The position numbers and the translations under genes are program-made. This document shows positions 33,022-44,399 of a DNA stretch of 64,000 nt, piece after piece (position 1 is the first letter of the stretch; each line of letters starts with the position of its first letter). The stretch spans positions 1,220,001 through 1,284,000 of the forward strand of contig JARHVA010002683.1 of NCBI GenBank assembly GCA_037957365.1, read 5' to 3'. This DNA comes from Torreya grandis. Its lineage: Eukaryota; Streptophyta; Pinopsida; Cupressales; Taxaceae. Under the pieces are notes generated by a model that was given only the letters and a program-made list of their open reading frames with translations, was not told the origin of the DNA and searched no databases.

Positions 33022-35163
33022 AAGTAATGGAGACAATTCTAAATATGGAGATTTTGGATACCTACATAAGCAAAGGAATGATGTATGTGCCCAAAGTAAG
33101 TTGAAAGTCGCACTTTGATTTTGGTATTAGTGTAGTGTGATACTGATTCCCTAAACTTTGTATGAAAGAGCTTTATATTAAGGCCTTTGCATTCCATAGA
33201 AGACAAAGAGCCATATAAATCTTTTTCAATGATATGTCACATATACCATAGACTGAATTTTTTTTGTGCCACTGATATTTTATAGCATCTATTCGGTGAA
33301 GAAGTGCAGCTAAATGAATTGATAACAATGCGGGAAGTTAAGGACAACAACAAAACATGGAATTTTATGTACAGGTGGATTTCCTTAAAGACTAGTTTGT
33401 TAAGGTGATTGTGATTGTTGGTATTTTATTCATCCAAATAAAGAGTAAATTTTATTGGAATACTTGCAGGTCAGTTAGTAGTAAAGATCTACCCAGGCTG
33501 TATGATATGAGTGAGTGAATATACTGAATTATCATAATAGTTTGTTATACAGTGCTTCTCTAAGCTGTTCTCTTTTGTATAAAGATTATTTTTTCTTTCT
33601 ATTTTAATATTTATAACGCAATAATTTGCAGGGGGATTTATAAAGGAACACAACCTTGTTACTGGAGATTTCATACAGATTATTCATTTTCATGGGGAAC
33701 AAGACAAGGATAAAAAATATGTATGTTTTGTAATAAAGCCAAACTTTTATTATTAAAATGTTTATAAAATTCTTTACAGTTTTTAAAGTTTGACAATTAA
33801 TTTATGGCTATTTTCAATCAGGGAATTGATTTCGAAAAGGTAATTTGAAGGTGTCTATATTTTTCATATTTTGTGGTCTTCAGTAAGTAAATGTTTTGTC
33901 TATTTTTTATCTTTTTTAATATTATATGATTTATTTATATGATAAGAAGATGAAATTGTTTGGTCTACATTTTTCAACTTTATTATATATATATATATAT
34001 ATAAAATTTAAATATTTTTAATATTTTTAAACTTTTTATAATATAAAAAATAAACAACAAAAATCATTAGAATATTTTATTGTTTTTACTGTCAATTAAG
34101 TAAATGACTTAACATTATTTTTATGTTTTTATAATCTTCTACTTACAAAAAGATAGAATTATCTACCAAAATAAAGTTTTCATCTTTTATATATATATTT
34201 TTAATATTTGAACAACGTAAAGTGAACTGAAAAAATATAATATTATTAATAATAGAAAAATTCAAATCACTATATACGTATCATGAAAACAATTTGATTT
34301 TCAAATTAGTAAAAGCTGAAAGTCATCAAAATTTGCTTATTTTTCTTAACCTAGACTGACACAGGATGGAACACTGCAGAAATCTGTTGTGTTGACATCA
34401 ACGGAGACAATTCTACGTAAGAACATTTCCAATATCCATTTAAAGAGGGGAGTATTTCCTGTGCCCAAAGTAATTTCTAAAAGACTCACTCACTTCATTC
34501 TTCAATTCCTTGCGTTGCTAGAGTTAACACTGCTAGACTAAGTAGCGAATCAATTGAAAATGAAGTGAAATTGGAAAAACGTTTAAGCTTTTGCATTCAA
34601 TGCCATTTGAAAATACGATTTTTTAAAAGTGTGGGATCATATAACCATATCGAATACGGTTTCTTAATAGTATGTCATATAATAAATTAATTTATTTGTG
34701 TCAATGATATGTTACAGTATGTTTTTCCAGAAGCAGAACCCTACCAATGGTTAAGAATGAGGGAAATTAAGGACAACAACAAAATATGGAAGTTTCATTA
34801 CAAGTTATTGTCTCTAACAACTACTTTGTTGAGATGATTATGATTATATTGTTATTTACCCATCTAAATAAGTTGTTGATTTTATCGGAGTATTTGCAGG
34901 CCTAAAAAACGTAAATCAAGTTATGACGGATACTCGTTGTTTGATATGAGTGAGTGGAGTGGATATATTTAATCATCAAAATAGTTTGTTATACATTGTT
35001 TCCTTGAGCTGCTCTCTTTTGTATGAAGACTATTTTTTCATGTATATTAATGGTCATAATGCAATAATTTGCAGGGGATTTTTTCAAGGATCATCAACTT
35101 GTTTCTGGAGATTCTTTGTTGTTCGTTCGTTTTGGAGGAGAACAAGACGAAGATAAAAAATTT
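33022..35163 (+). repeat. internal tandem duplication of about 1.4 kb forming the two B3 domains
   Basis: Exons and introns of the first half recur in the second. GGAGACAATTCTA is at 33029 and 34403; GGACAACAACAAAA at 33342 and 34771. The third intron shares ATAGTTTGTTATACA, GCTCTCTTTTGTAT-like text and GCAATAATTTGCAG in both. Offsets grow from 1374 to 1443 bp along the copies because of indels inside introns. Since introns are copied, the event was a DNA-level duplication and not exon shuffling or retroposition. Confidence 0.88.
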
Positions 35164-35433
35164 GTAAGTGGAGTAAAAAAAACTAGCGTTTTATTATTAA
35201 ATTATTTTATGAAGTTCTCTTCATTTGACTTATAGTTTTTAAATTTTAGTGATTAATTTATTTTTATTTTTAATTAGGGAATTGATTTCAAGAAAGTAGT
35301 GAAAGAGGTAGGAGAAGGTTCTGGTAAACTTTTAGAAGAAGAAGAAAGTTCCAATAAAGAAGAAGCAGAAGGTTCTGGTAAAATTTTAGAAGAAGAAGAA
35401 AGTTTTAAAGAGGTAGGAGAAAGTTCCGATTAA
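33027..35433 (+). CDS. two-B3-domain DNA-binding protein, ten exons (predicted)
   Basis: Predicted exons: 33027-33095, 33286-33374, 33470-33510, 33632-33720, 33822-33839; then 34365-34469, 34718-34803, 34900-34949, 35075-35163, 35278-35433 (TAA). Every intron has GT-AG ends and all phases agree, giving about 263 residues. Domain 1 (about residues 1-102) has HLFGEEV, MREVKDNNKTWNFMYR, LYDMRGFIKEHNLVTGDFIQ. Domain 2 (about 103-214) has TLQKSVVLTSTETI, VPKYVFPEAEP, MREIKDNNKIWKFHYK, MRDFFKDHQLVSGDSLLFVR. These fit the plant B3 fold (L..K.LT.SDV..., VPK, W.F.Y, F......L..GD...F), closest by eye to ABI3/VP1 and ARF types; the subfamily is unresolved. KPKKRK at the domain-2 loop looks like a nuclear signal. 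The tail is acidic with repeated EGSGK.LEEEES. The start is uncertain: an acceptor-like GGGCAG lies just before, so an upstream exon is possible. Likely role is a nuclear transcription regulator (inference). Confidence 0.75.
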
Positions 35434-36900
35434 GCAAGAGGAGAAAGTCCTATTAGTAAAGAATGAGAGAGTTTTATATGATTTTACAATCATTGAAGAG
35501 AATGGAGAAGGTTTGGTAAACCTCTAAAAGAAAGAGAAAGTTTCAATAATGAGAAAGAAGAAATTCCCACTTCAGAAAAATGGGAGAGCTTATTTGATTT
35601 TACATAATTGATAACTATTACTTTCCAATTATATTTTTTTGAATTAGAATAAATAATTTTTCTTTCTAAAACATAAAAAAAAAGTTAAATGAAATAAGGG
35701 TTGTCTAACAATTAGTCCCTCTTTTTGTATTGAGAATTGTTTGTGTTTGAATTTATATGTTTTTTTAATATATATTTATTTTAATAATTTGAACTTCAAA
35801 ATATAAATGAATAACATGTAATTAATTATTACAATTTAAATTTGATTGAATATAATATTTTTGGAAAAAAATATCAAATTAATATTTAAATAAAAATATA
35901 AATTATATTTTTTATAAATATTTTTTTATTAAAAAATTAAATTAATCTAAAAAATACTAAAAATAATCAAAATTATATCTCAAAACTTCTAGCAATAGAG
36001 AAAATAAAAGCAAGTATATCATATAATTGATTGTATATTTGATTTGTTTGGTGTTTAAATGATAAGGATTGTTTTTTCACTTTTCAACTAATTGCAAGTT
36101 CTTAGTAGAAAAAGAGGGTGTGAGGAAGGATTTGCGAATAAGAATAGGGACCAGTAGGGCAAGAGGCATCAAAACACTTTTATTTCACTTTTAAAAAGTG
36201 TCCCACATGTATATTTTAATTAGGGAAAATATTTAATATAAATTTTAAAAAAGCTTTAGAAATATATAGAATGTGATGGTGAAAAACTATTTCTCATGTG
36301 GAAACCACTGAAATCTCGATAATAATAGTAAGAATCTCCACAAAAATTTAGTTATGCAGATCAACATCAAATTTATTAAATATTTTGAATAATAAACAAA
36401 GATTGTGAGATATAATTTTATTGGATAAAGCAAGTCTCATGTGTCCTCCACAAGAAACAAGGTTCTTTGTTTTCATATCAAATAATAACATTTATGTATT
36501 AAATAAATTATTTAAAATAGATAAATATATTTAAATATTATTTATGTTTTTAAATAAAAAGTGATATATGTTATTATTAATTTAAATTTATATTAAAAAT
36601 AATATTTAAAAAATATTTTTATATTAAATTATAGTTAAAATTTATAATTATCATAATATATGTTTCAATTTTTTAATTTACTAAACAAAAATTAATTAAT
36701 AAATAATTGATTCTTATAATTCTATTTTTATAAAGAAATTAATAAAGATTGTTACTTTATTTATTTATATGTTTTATCTTTACTAAGTTTAATTAATTTT
36801 TCAACTTTTGACCTCTTCAAAATTTTATTTATAAATTATTTTTTAATATAATATATATATTATTTAATAAAACAATGGTAAGAAGAGAGGTGAGGGTTTT
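35434..36900. other. 3' region of the B3 gene, then AT-rich spacer
   Basis: 35434-35605 still reads like the acidic tail in shifting frames (GGAGAAGGTTTGGTAAACC, AGAAAGAGAAAGTTTC, GAGCTTATTTGATTTTACA recurring after GAGAGTTTTATATGATTTTA). The ancestral tail was therefore probably longer and an early stop now ends the protein at 35431-35433. AATAAA-like poly(A) signals follow near 35648. Beyond 35.7 kb only AT-rich sequence is seen. Confidence 0.45.
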
Positions 36901-38600
36901 CATAAATATTAAGAGGAAAGGATAAGTTATAATAACGTTTAAATAACAAGAATTTTTAATTAATTAAAATGTAAATGATAATAACTATTTTATAATTATT
37001 ATTATAATTGAAATAAATAATTATAATTGGGAGATGAAGATGAATTTTTAAGTATTAAACCTATTAAAAATATTGTTACATAGCTCATCCAAAATTTTAA
37101 AGCACAGGGTTTGATACCAGTTAAAACAACCCCAATATTTTTTATAAAATTATCTTTCAGAGTGCACAAAAAAATATCAAAAGGCCCCACTAAATAAAAT
37201 TAATGCAGTGCAATTTATCTCAATAAACTCTACAAGGAGTATTAGCAACCCAAAACCATCATCTCAATTGTCCCACATGGATAGGGCTATAATCAACCAT
37301 AATGGAATTAAGCACATTCAAGAATCTTTGGTTAGCCAATTCATATATATGTAGATAATATATGATAGAAGTGAAATAGTAATGCATGGAGGTCCAAAAG
37401 ATCAAATATAAGGATTCCACACACCAGTTTACTGAAACAGTCTTATCACATTGTGAGACCAATTAGTGGAGATCTTTAAATCACTACTAAAACCAAAATG
37501 ACAAGACTATTGAGTTACCATAGACTTCTAGGATATACCCAAGAAAAGGATCAATCTATATGCTACCCACCATTGGATCACTATACCGTGATCCAAGTTC
37601 TTAAGGGAATGTTGCACCTTCGTTTCTTACTTGATGAAGGTCACACATAAGATATAACTCCATGATGAAGGATTATATAAACATAGGCATTCATGCCATT
37701 TAATTAGTATGTGTATGACATCACAAGATTTCGTTACATAATTATCCTCAAGCATTAACTTATGTGTTTATTAATGAATATTATGATTTAGTAATTCATT
37801 GCAAAGGTGGACTATTTAATTATATAACTAAGTGTAAACATTAAGGTTTCCATAACATAATAAATTCTCATCCACATTTTGAGATTTTTTACCGGTCACA
37901 AGGGTTATTCATGTTTTTATAATCACAACACAAAATATATCAAGAAGTTCATTGATAAGGTACGGTTATAATTTTATACACACATATTTATTATAACCAA
38001 TGACTATCTATTCTATTGAAAGCATTAATGATAACATAATCAACTTTTCATTAATCAAGAGTTTCATTATAAATAGCCAAAATAACTTTTTTTTTAAAAA
38101 CATGACATATATCTCAATCACTACAACACCGTTAATGGTATAATCCATAATCCATAATATAAATTCACATAAGATCATTAATTTGGCTTACTTCATTACT
38201 TAAGCAATAGAAGTAAGCTCACTTAAAATGATATCATGACCATTAAACATTCACTACCATACTTTATTAATGAAAACACATTAATTGAGTCACCAATAGA
38301 CTATTTGTATAATCTATTTACCAAAACCTATTTTCAACCAAGGTTATAAACATGAAACCATGCAGTTATAAAACTCTATAATAAAAATAATCTCAAGGAG
38401 TATGAATTTAATCACACAATAAGATGTATACTTATCTATTATTACTGATTTAATCCAATGTCTAACACATTACCAAGCATGTTCTAAAATTATAATATCT
38501 CTCATTACAATTAGCTATCATCATGTTATTGTCATAAACAAGAAATAAGTTCATATCCTAAATAGTAATTCCATGCCATTAGAATGTCACCAAGTAATAT
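36901..38600. other. unassigned region
   Basis: No coding domain recognised. Ordinary AT-rich sequence with many CATAATAA-type words. Possibly part of a decayed transposon, but no diagnostic end, PBS or pol motif was found. Confidence 0.35.
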
Positions 38601-38602
38601 TC

Positions 38603-38620
38603 ATCATAAAATTTGATGTG

Positions 38621-38715
<95 letters not shown>

Positions 38716-38773
38716 TAAAATTTAATGTGTGTGTGTGCGCGCGCACGCGCACACACACACACACATTAAATTT

Positions 38774-38860
<87 letters not shown>
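38603..38860. repeat. compound TA/TG/CG/CA microsatellite with perfect-looking inverted repeat
   Basis: Order: CATAAAATTTGATG(TG)n, (TA)n at about 38631-38713, CATAAAATTTAATG(TG)n(CG)n, then its complement (CG)n(CA)nCATTAAATTTTAT, then (TA)n to 38859. The centre is near 38740. The two arms, each AAAATTTAATG plus alternating TG and CG, are near-perfect reverse complements, and the outer TA blocks extend the pairing further. About 250 bp is almost entirely alternating purine-pyrimidine. Such DNA can extrude cruciforms and adopt Z-form. A third arm-like copy lies at the far left. Confidence 0.95.
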
Positions 38861-38862
<2 letters not shown>

Positions 38863-41800
38863 TTACAACCTCTAACTATTTTCAATATATCATAAGACAA
38901 CACCATCTTACTTCCATATAGATTAAAGGTTAAATATATTATAGTTACAACAGTACCAATAATAATTTTTTTAAAATTTCGTTCCTACTTAAAATCATCA
39001 AGTATATCAATAAGTCGTGTACACAAAATAATATAAAAAAATCAAGTATAACATAATGCATTCTACTACACTACCACTTATATGTTGAATAGAGCCCACT
39101 ATAAATGCATATCAATGGAAAAATTACAGTGGCTTAAATGTACAGGAACAAAATTACTATTGTCAAGAATTCATCCAATGTCAACATCATATCTGATAAT
39201 GTGTTTTTTACAACATAACAATATTACAAAGATTTAGAAGGTAATAAGATGGAGCTACAACATAAAATGGATAATCAACCACAATCCATCATGTTAACAT
39301 CATACATCAACAAGCACAGACAAGAGATAAACTACCATACGTAAGTTTAAGTGCATCCTCGAAGGATGAATACAATGAGGGGAAAACCCCTCAAAGCCAA
39401 CTAAATGAGCCCAAACATCAATGGCTCTTACCACCTCAACAATCACCTTGGTGGAGGATTTTGACAACTAGCTACTTGGGTGAGGTAAGAAGAATACGCA
39501 TAATACTGAATCACAAATAAATACTTACAAAATTTGATAATAAGGAAAAAATAAGCAATGCGATAAACATAAAACCATAACACTCGATCAACCCAATTAA
39601 CCTTAGTAATAGCCAAGGTATACATTGGATCTTTATAAAGGACATTTTATGGCAAATTAGGGTCTATTATATCTCATTTGTAAGACTAGAAGGTTTAACC
39701 TAGGTCCAATGCTCAACCTTAGAGGTTTATCCAAGTATAAAGTAGTTAACTCAAGGGAACCAACCTATAATAACCACATTAACTCAACGAGTCAAATATA
39801 GGGTAATTATAATATTCATTAACAGAAAATAAACTTGGTTTAGTTTTTAAAATGATCGTATATGACCAACATTTAAATTTTCTCAAAAAGAATTTTAACA
39901 ATCTGAAACCAAAATAATAATGCAATCTTATTCCAACAAAGCGAAGTGAAAATAGCTACAATCCAAGACTACTAATACAACCCAACTAGTTTTAGAGAAA
40001 AAGAACCCACTCCAACAACCAGCGTAAAATAAAGGTTTAATACATACATATTATTTGGTTTCATAATTAATAAAAACTTAAAGTCGGAAAAAGAGGTATG
40101 CATACCGAAAAGTATGTCATCAAGTGATAGCCAAAAATTCTAGAAGTCTAAGTGAAATCATAACTTAATAGTCATCAAATTTTTTAAATGTATGTAGGTG
40201 TACATGTACATATACATAAATTCTCATCACATAAAGTTTTTAGTAAAATAAGCTTAAATAGAATCACCTCCAAAGAAGGCATCAAGCTTCTTCAACATCT
40301 GGGCTTATTTACATGTGATATCTAACAAGACATTATCCATATAAAACAATTCATATCAGTAACTCAAATGGGGTGTTAAATTTTAGCACTATTTGTTAAG
40401 CATGGGACTACATGTGATATATAATGAACAAATCAACAATTCCAAAGCAAACCGGTCAATAAATAGAAAGCAAGCTCATATAATAAACCAATAAGCATTA
40501 TGTTTAAAATTTTAATCAAACTTGGTTAGGGGTAGAGCAATGTTCTAATTAGAACTTAATTTAGAGCAGATGGCCAATTTAGAAAAACCATCAATTTAAT
40601 TATCCAAATAAAATATACTAAATGCAATAACAAAACCGAAGAACCTGACATGATTTTCACAATGCACAACAAGAAGAAATTCGTTTTCAAATTTTATTTT
40701 TGGTCATAATGAAATTTTGTTTAGCTTTTATGAATTCTTATATTATCCACTTAAATTTTCACTTATATTACTTGCCTGGGTTCATGGTAAATTCTGTGGC
40801 CTTCCATCTGCCTCCCAACAGAGCTTTCCTCCCAAAACCCACCAAGGATAGGCCCAATAGGACCCATGCAACCATACACCTCTCCCCTACCCTATCACGT
40901 CTCGCTTGGTTTCACCCAACTTTATACATTTACTATTTATTTTTGAACCCAAGCATACAACATATTCAGGGATTATTTGCAGATTAGAGGGGCGATACAA
41001 TGTTTCCTTTTGTTTGAACTTCTCTTCTAACATGGGCATCAAAGAATGCCCTCCCATTTACAATGCCAACCAATAGAAATCAAACCCCACACTGTCGTTT
41101 CATTTCACTCACCCCATAAAAGGGATATCCAAACGCACAGACCGAAATACCAAAATTTGAGGTAGAACAAAGTTTCAGCCAACATTTTTAACAACACTAA
41201 CAAACAAAAATCCATGGCAAGACCAAGTTTGGGCCATTAATTTGAGATGGCATTAAAGAGGAGCTGTAGTCTCCTTTCCATTTTCCGTGTCCCTCCCTAG
41301 CGATGCTCAGCACCCTCATTCAAAAGCAAAAAATAAATAAAACAATTGAGAAAACCCCTCATTGTTCAATGCAACCAGCCTTCCTTTAGCCGGGTGCCAC
41401 AAAAAATTCAAAAACCAATAATCCCCTCAAGATGCTTCTCCCACAAGCCAATGAAAGCAATAGAAAAATAAATTAAAATTAGTCCTACTGAGGGGTCTTT
41501 CAAAACAGGTCCGAGAGGAAAGTAAATAATTAAAAGAAACATATATCTATCCTGGGGGGGTCGAAGCGGGCGAAGCTTCTTTCATAAGCCAAAAAAAGTA
41601 CCAATAAAATAATAACTATATCTTTAAGGAAAAAATTCTTTTAACTCTATAAAATAAAACAAACAAAATCCTTACACTGATTCATGAATAATGAAAACAT
41701 GGGATAGTTTTAAGCAATGATAAAAATCATTAAATAAATAAATATAAGTTAATAAAATCCATAATTTGATTATGAATAATAATAAAAATAAAATCTTTAA

Positions 41801-42999
41801 TTCTGTATTAATTTTTTTTTTTAAATATTAAAAATATAATAACAATAAAATCCTTTAAAGTAATAATAAAAATTATTAAAGTCCTTCAACCGATAATAAG
41901 TAATAATATTAATCGATAAAATTAAAATCAATTATTAATAATGATGTATAATATTTTTTTTAATATGATCAAAATCTGTAAATCGGTCAATAGAAATTAT
42001 TAGTAATAATCATTAATTCGATTAAGGCTTAAGGTAAATCAATTTCTAAAGTCAGGGGTGTTCCATAATTGTATTCTCAACCAAGAGATTCAATACGGTC
42101 TAGACATACCCAACATGTTCCATCCAAATCAAAAACATACTCGACTAAAATTCAAGCCACTCTATACGGCTTATAGAAAAACAAATAATTATCAACTACA
42201 CCGAGAAGGGTAACCAACATGAGAAATGACCTCAAGCACATAAGGACAGGGAAAGGAAAGCCATGATGCTAAAACTCATTACTCTAAGAAAGGAACCATA
42301 TCGACATGCACACACATAAATATATGACAAGACCATTAAAAAAAAAATCAATAATGTAATAGAACATAAACAATAGTGGATCAATATCATATAATACATG
42401 TTATACCTATCAGAGTGACATGTTGATTTCTCAATCACCCATGAGTGTACCCGAGATGTACAAACTTATCACTGATCTTAAATCATAGCCTAGTCCCTGC
42501 ATCCACCAAATAAGACATCAATAGTCCTTGATCGATGTCAATACAATAATAAAAATAATTTAGAAAAAACCATTAGACATGGAATAATAAATCAAGTATA
42601 AACATCTATAGTTATAAAGGGACCAGAGTCAATACTCATGACTATATCCCCAAGCATGCCCTATGAACATAATCAACATCTGCAAGAGTAATCAATGTCA
42701 ATTCACATCAATGAGACATGATAAAACAATGATTGTACAATAACATAACTATTCTAAATCAATACATACATATAATAGGATAAAATAAATTCAACATAAA
42801 CAGTATATAAATCAAGATATAATGAACCCAATGCAAGCATTAATCATGACATAACATATCACAATGATTACCCAAGATACCTCGCTTCACAACCCCTTGA
42901 AACAAAACCAAAATCAACAATATTTATTCTAAGTGCTATAAAAACATGCTAAAGTAAGCCATAATCCAATATCTGTAAGGGACCACAAGAGCGGTTCAT
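38861..42999. other. unassigned region, less AT-rich at 40.8-41.6 kb
   Basis: No domain found. 40.78-41.6 kb has higher GC, with phrases such as GCCTCCCAACAGAGC, CATAAAAGGGATATCC and CTGGGGGGGTCGAAGCGGGC. It may be a promoter-bearing LTR or a decayed gene 5' region; a 95-codon ORF (40700-40987) has no recognised family. 39.35-39.5 and 42.0-43.0 kb are ordinary sequence. I could not find paired LTRs or a primer site that would prove a transposon here. Confidence 0.3.
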
Positions 43000-43640
43000 G
43001 GGAAAATAGTGGAATAAACCAAAATAATATCAAGATAATTAAAAATTTAATGGGCCAAGATTATGAAAAACAACTAGTATTAAATCCTATTGAATTATTC
43101 AAATAGTTACAAACCATACACAAATAATACTTAACTCATAATAGAAAAATTTGTATGTGTGATTCATAAAATTCACCTAGGGTCACCCCTGACCAAAACT
43201 ACATACTACTAATGAAGTAACTAATTGAATAAAAGAAGAGTTATGATTATTTCTCCTTTCTTACTTTGCTTACAACACTCAACCATTTCCCTCTATTTAT
43301 AGTAATTTTGAGGGAAGGTGAGGAGGATAATTTGGCAATGTGAAAGAGGCTCAGTTGCCAAATGAATAGTTAGGCCACTTAATGTCAACATCCCAACAAC
43401 CATGTTGAATTCTTATTTTCACATGTGGCTATGTAACATTAAACCTCACATGGGTTATTATAACTATGTTAAAACTTCCATTGGTTAAGACCCAAGTTAA
43501 GCTTAACACTTTAATTAATCCAACAACCCCCTTAAGATTAACTTAGGGACAAGGTATAACTATGAAAATGGGTCCCAACAATAAGGACTAATTAGGTACC
43601 CATGTATAATCAAGATGAAGGAGGAACTGTAGATAATCCC
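43000..43640 (-). mobile_element. probable 3' LTR of the second copia fragment
   Basis: Lies directly downstream (minus strand) of the copia RNase H region and of a purine tract, GAGGGGGGAT on the minus strand (about 43632-43641). It contains CTATAAATAGAG on the minus strand (43291-43302), a good TATA box, and CTCACATGGG-type U3 text. The left boundary is uncertain. The leftmost 135 bp (43011-43145) resemble the U5 end of the gypsy-family LTRs, so a gypsy LTR fragment may be joined here instead. Confidence 0.45.
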
Positions 43641-43689
43641 CCCTCAATGATAACTTCTTTGACCCCTAACATATCTCAAGGAGACACAT

Positions 43690-44120
43690 ACTTGGCTTTG
43701 GATAGAGATTTGGTGAAGATGTCAATAACCTTTCCCTTTATGTGATAGTAATAAATATTGAACACATGGTCCTGAATGAGCTATTGAATGAAGTGTATGT
43801 GAATTTAAATATGTTTTATGTGTTGGTGTTCCACTGGGTTGTGAGCAATATGGATAACACTCTAATTGTCACACCAGATGGTAGTGCACTAGTTGGATGG
43901 AAATTTGAACTCAAATAAAATCTAACATATCCAACGAATCTCTTGGCCTACATTGAATATCCATGGTACTCAGATTTATCTGGAGAGATAGAAATAACAC
44001 ATTGTTTCTTACGTTACCATGTGACAAGACTAGATCCAAGATGAAATATGTGCTAGAAGTGGAATTGTGATCATCAACATCACCTACTTAATCAGAATCT
44101 ATCTAACCCACTAACTAAGT
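43690..44120 (-). pseudogene. copia RNase H remnant
   Basis: On the minus strand, about 44105-43960 gives LVG.IDSD..GDVDDHNSTSS and then FILDLVLSHGN with NVLFLSL, a decayed match to the copia pattern VGYTDSDWAGD.DDRKSTSGY.F.LG...SW.SKKQ..V.LSS. Stops replace the Trp codons. The later EAEY and CDNQ parts are only faintly visible to the left. Confidence 0.7.
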
Positions 44121-44399
44121 TGAGACTCCTTATGTATAATCAATTACGTAATTGATTGTGCTGAAAATGTAACAAAGTATGTGATTTATGGCTTACCAAT
44201 GACTCTCATTGGGATATTCCATGAAGTGACATACAAGGCCAACAAACAAATGCGATGTTTGGTCAACTATGAGTCAAATAAAGAAGGTTGCCTACCAACT
44301 ATGTCTATAATGTAACAAAAATGGAGGGTGTAGAACACTTGGTAGTCCAAGCGACTCTAGACTAAAAGGGAGTCAGGGTTGGTTTGCAATCAAGCATGT

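Noticed and set aside
34950..35156. 68-codon plus-strand ORF ending in an Arg-rich run
   Set aside because: It reads through the intron and into exon 4 of the second B3 domain in the wrong frame; the spliced frame is the meaningful one.
38613..38861. 82-codon ORF of alternating Tyr-Ile and Val-Cys
   Set aside because: Pure translation of the TA/TG/CG microsatellite block; not a gene.
40700..40987. 95-codon plus-strand ORF in the higher-GC stretch at 41 kb
   Set aside because: No domain; Pro/His-rich text follows local base composition. Could be LTR or UTR sequence, so left unassigned.
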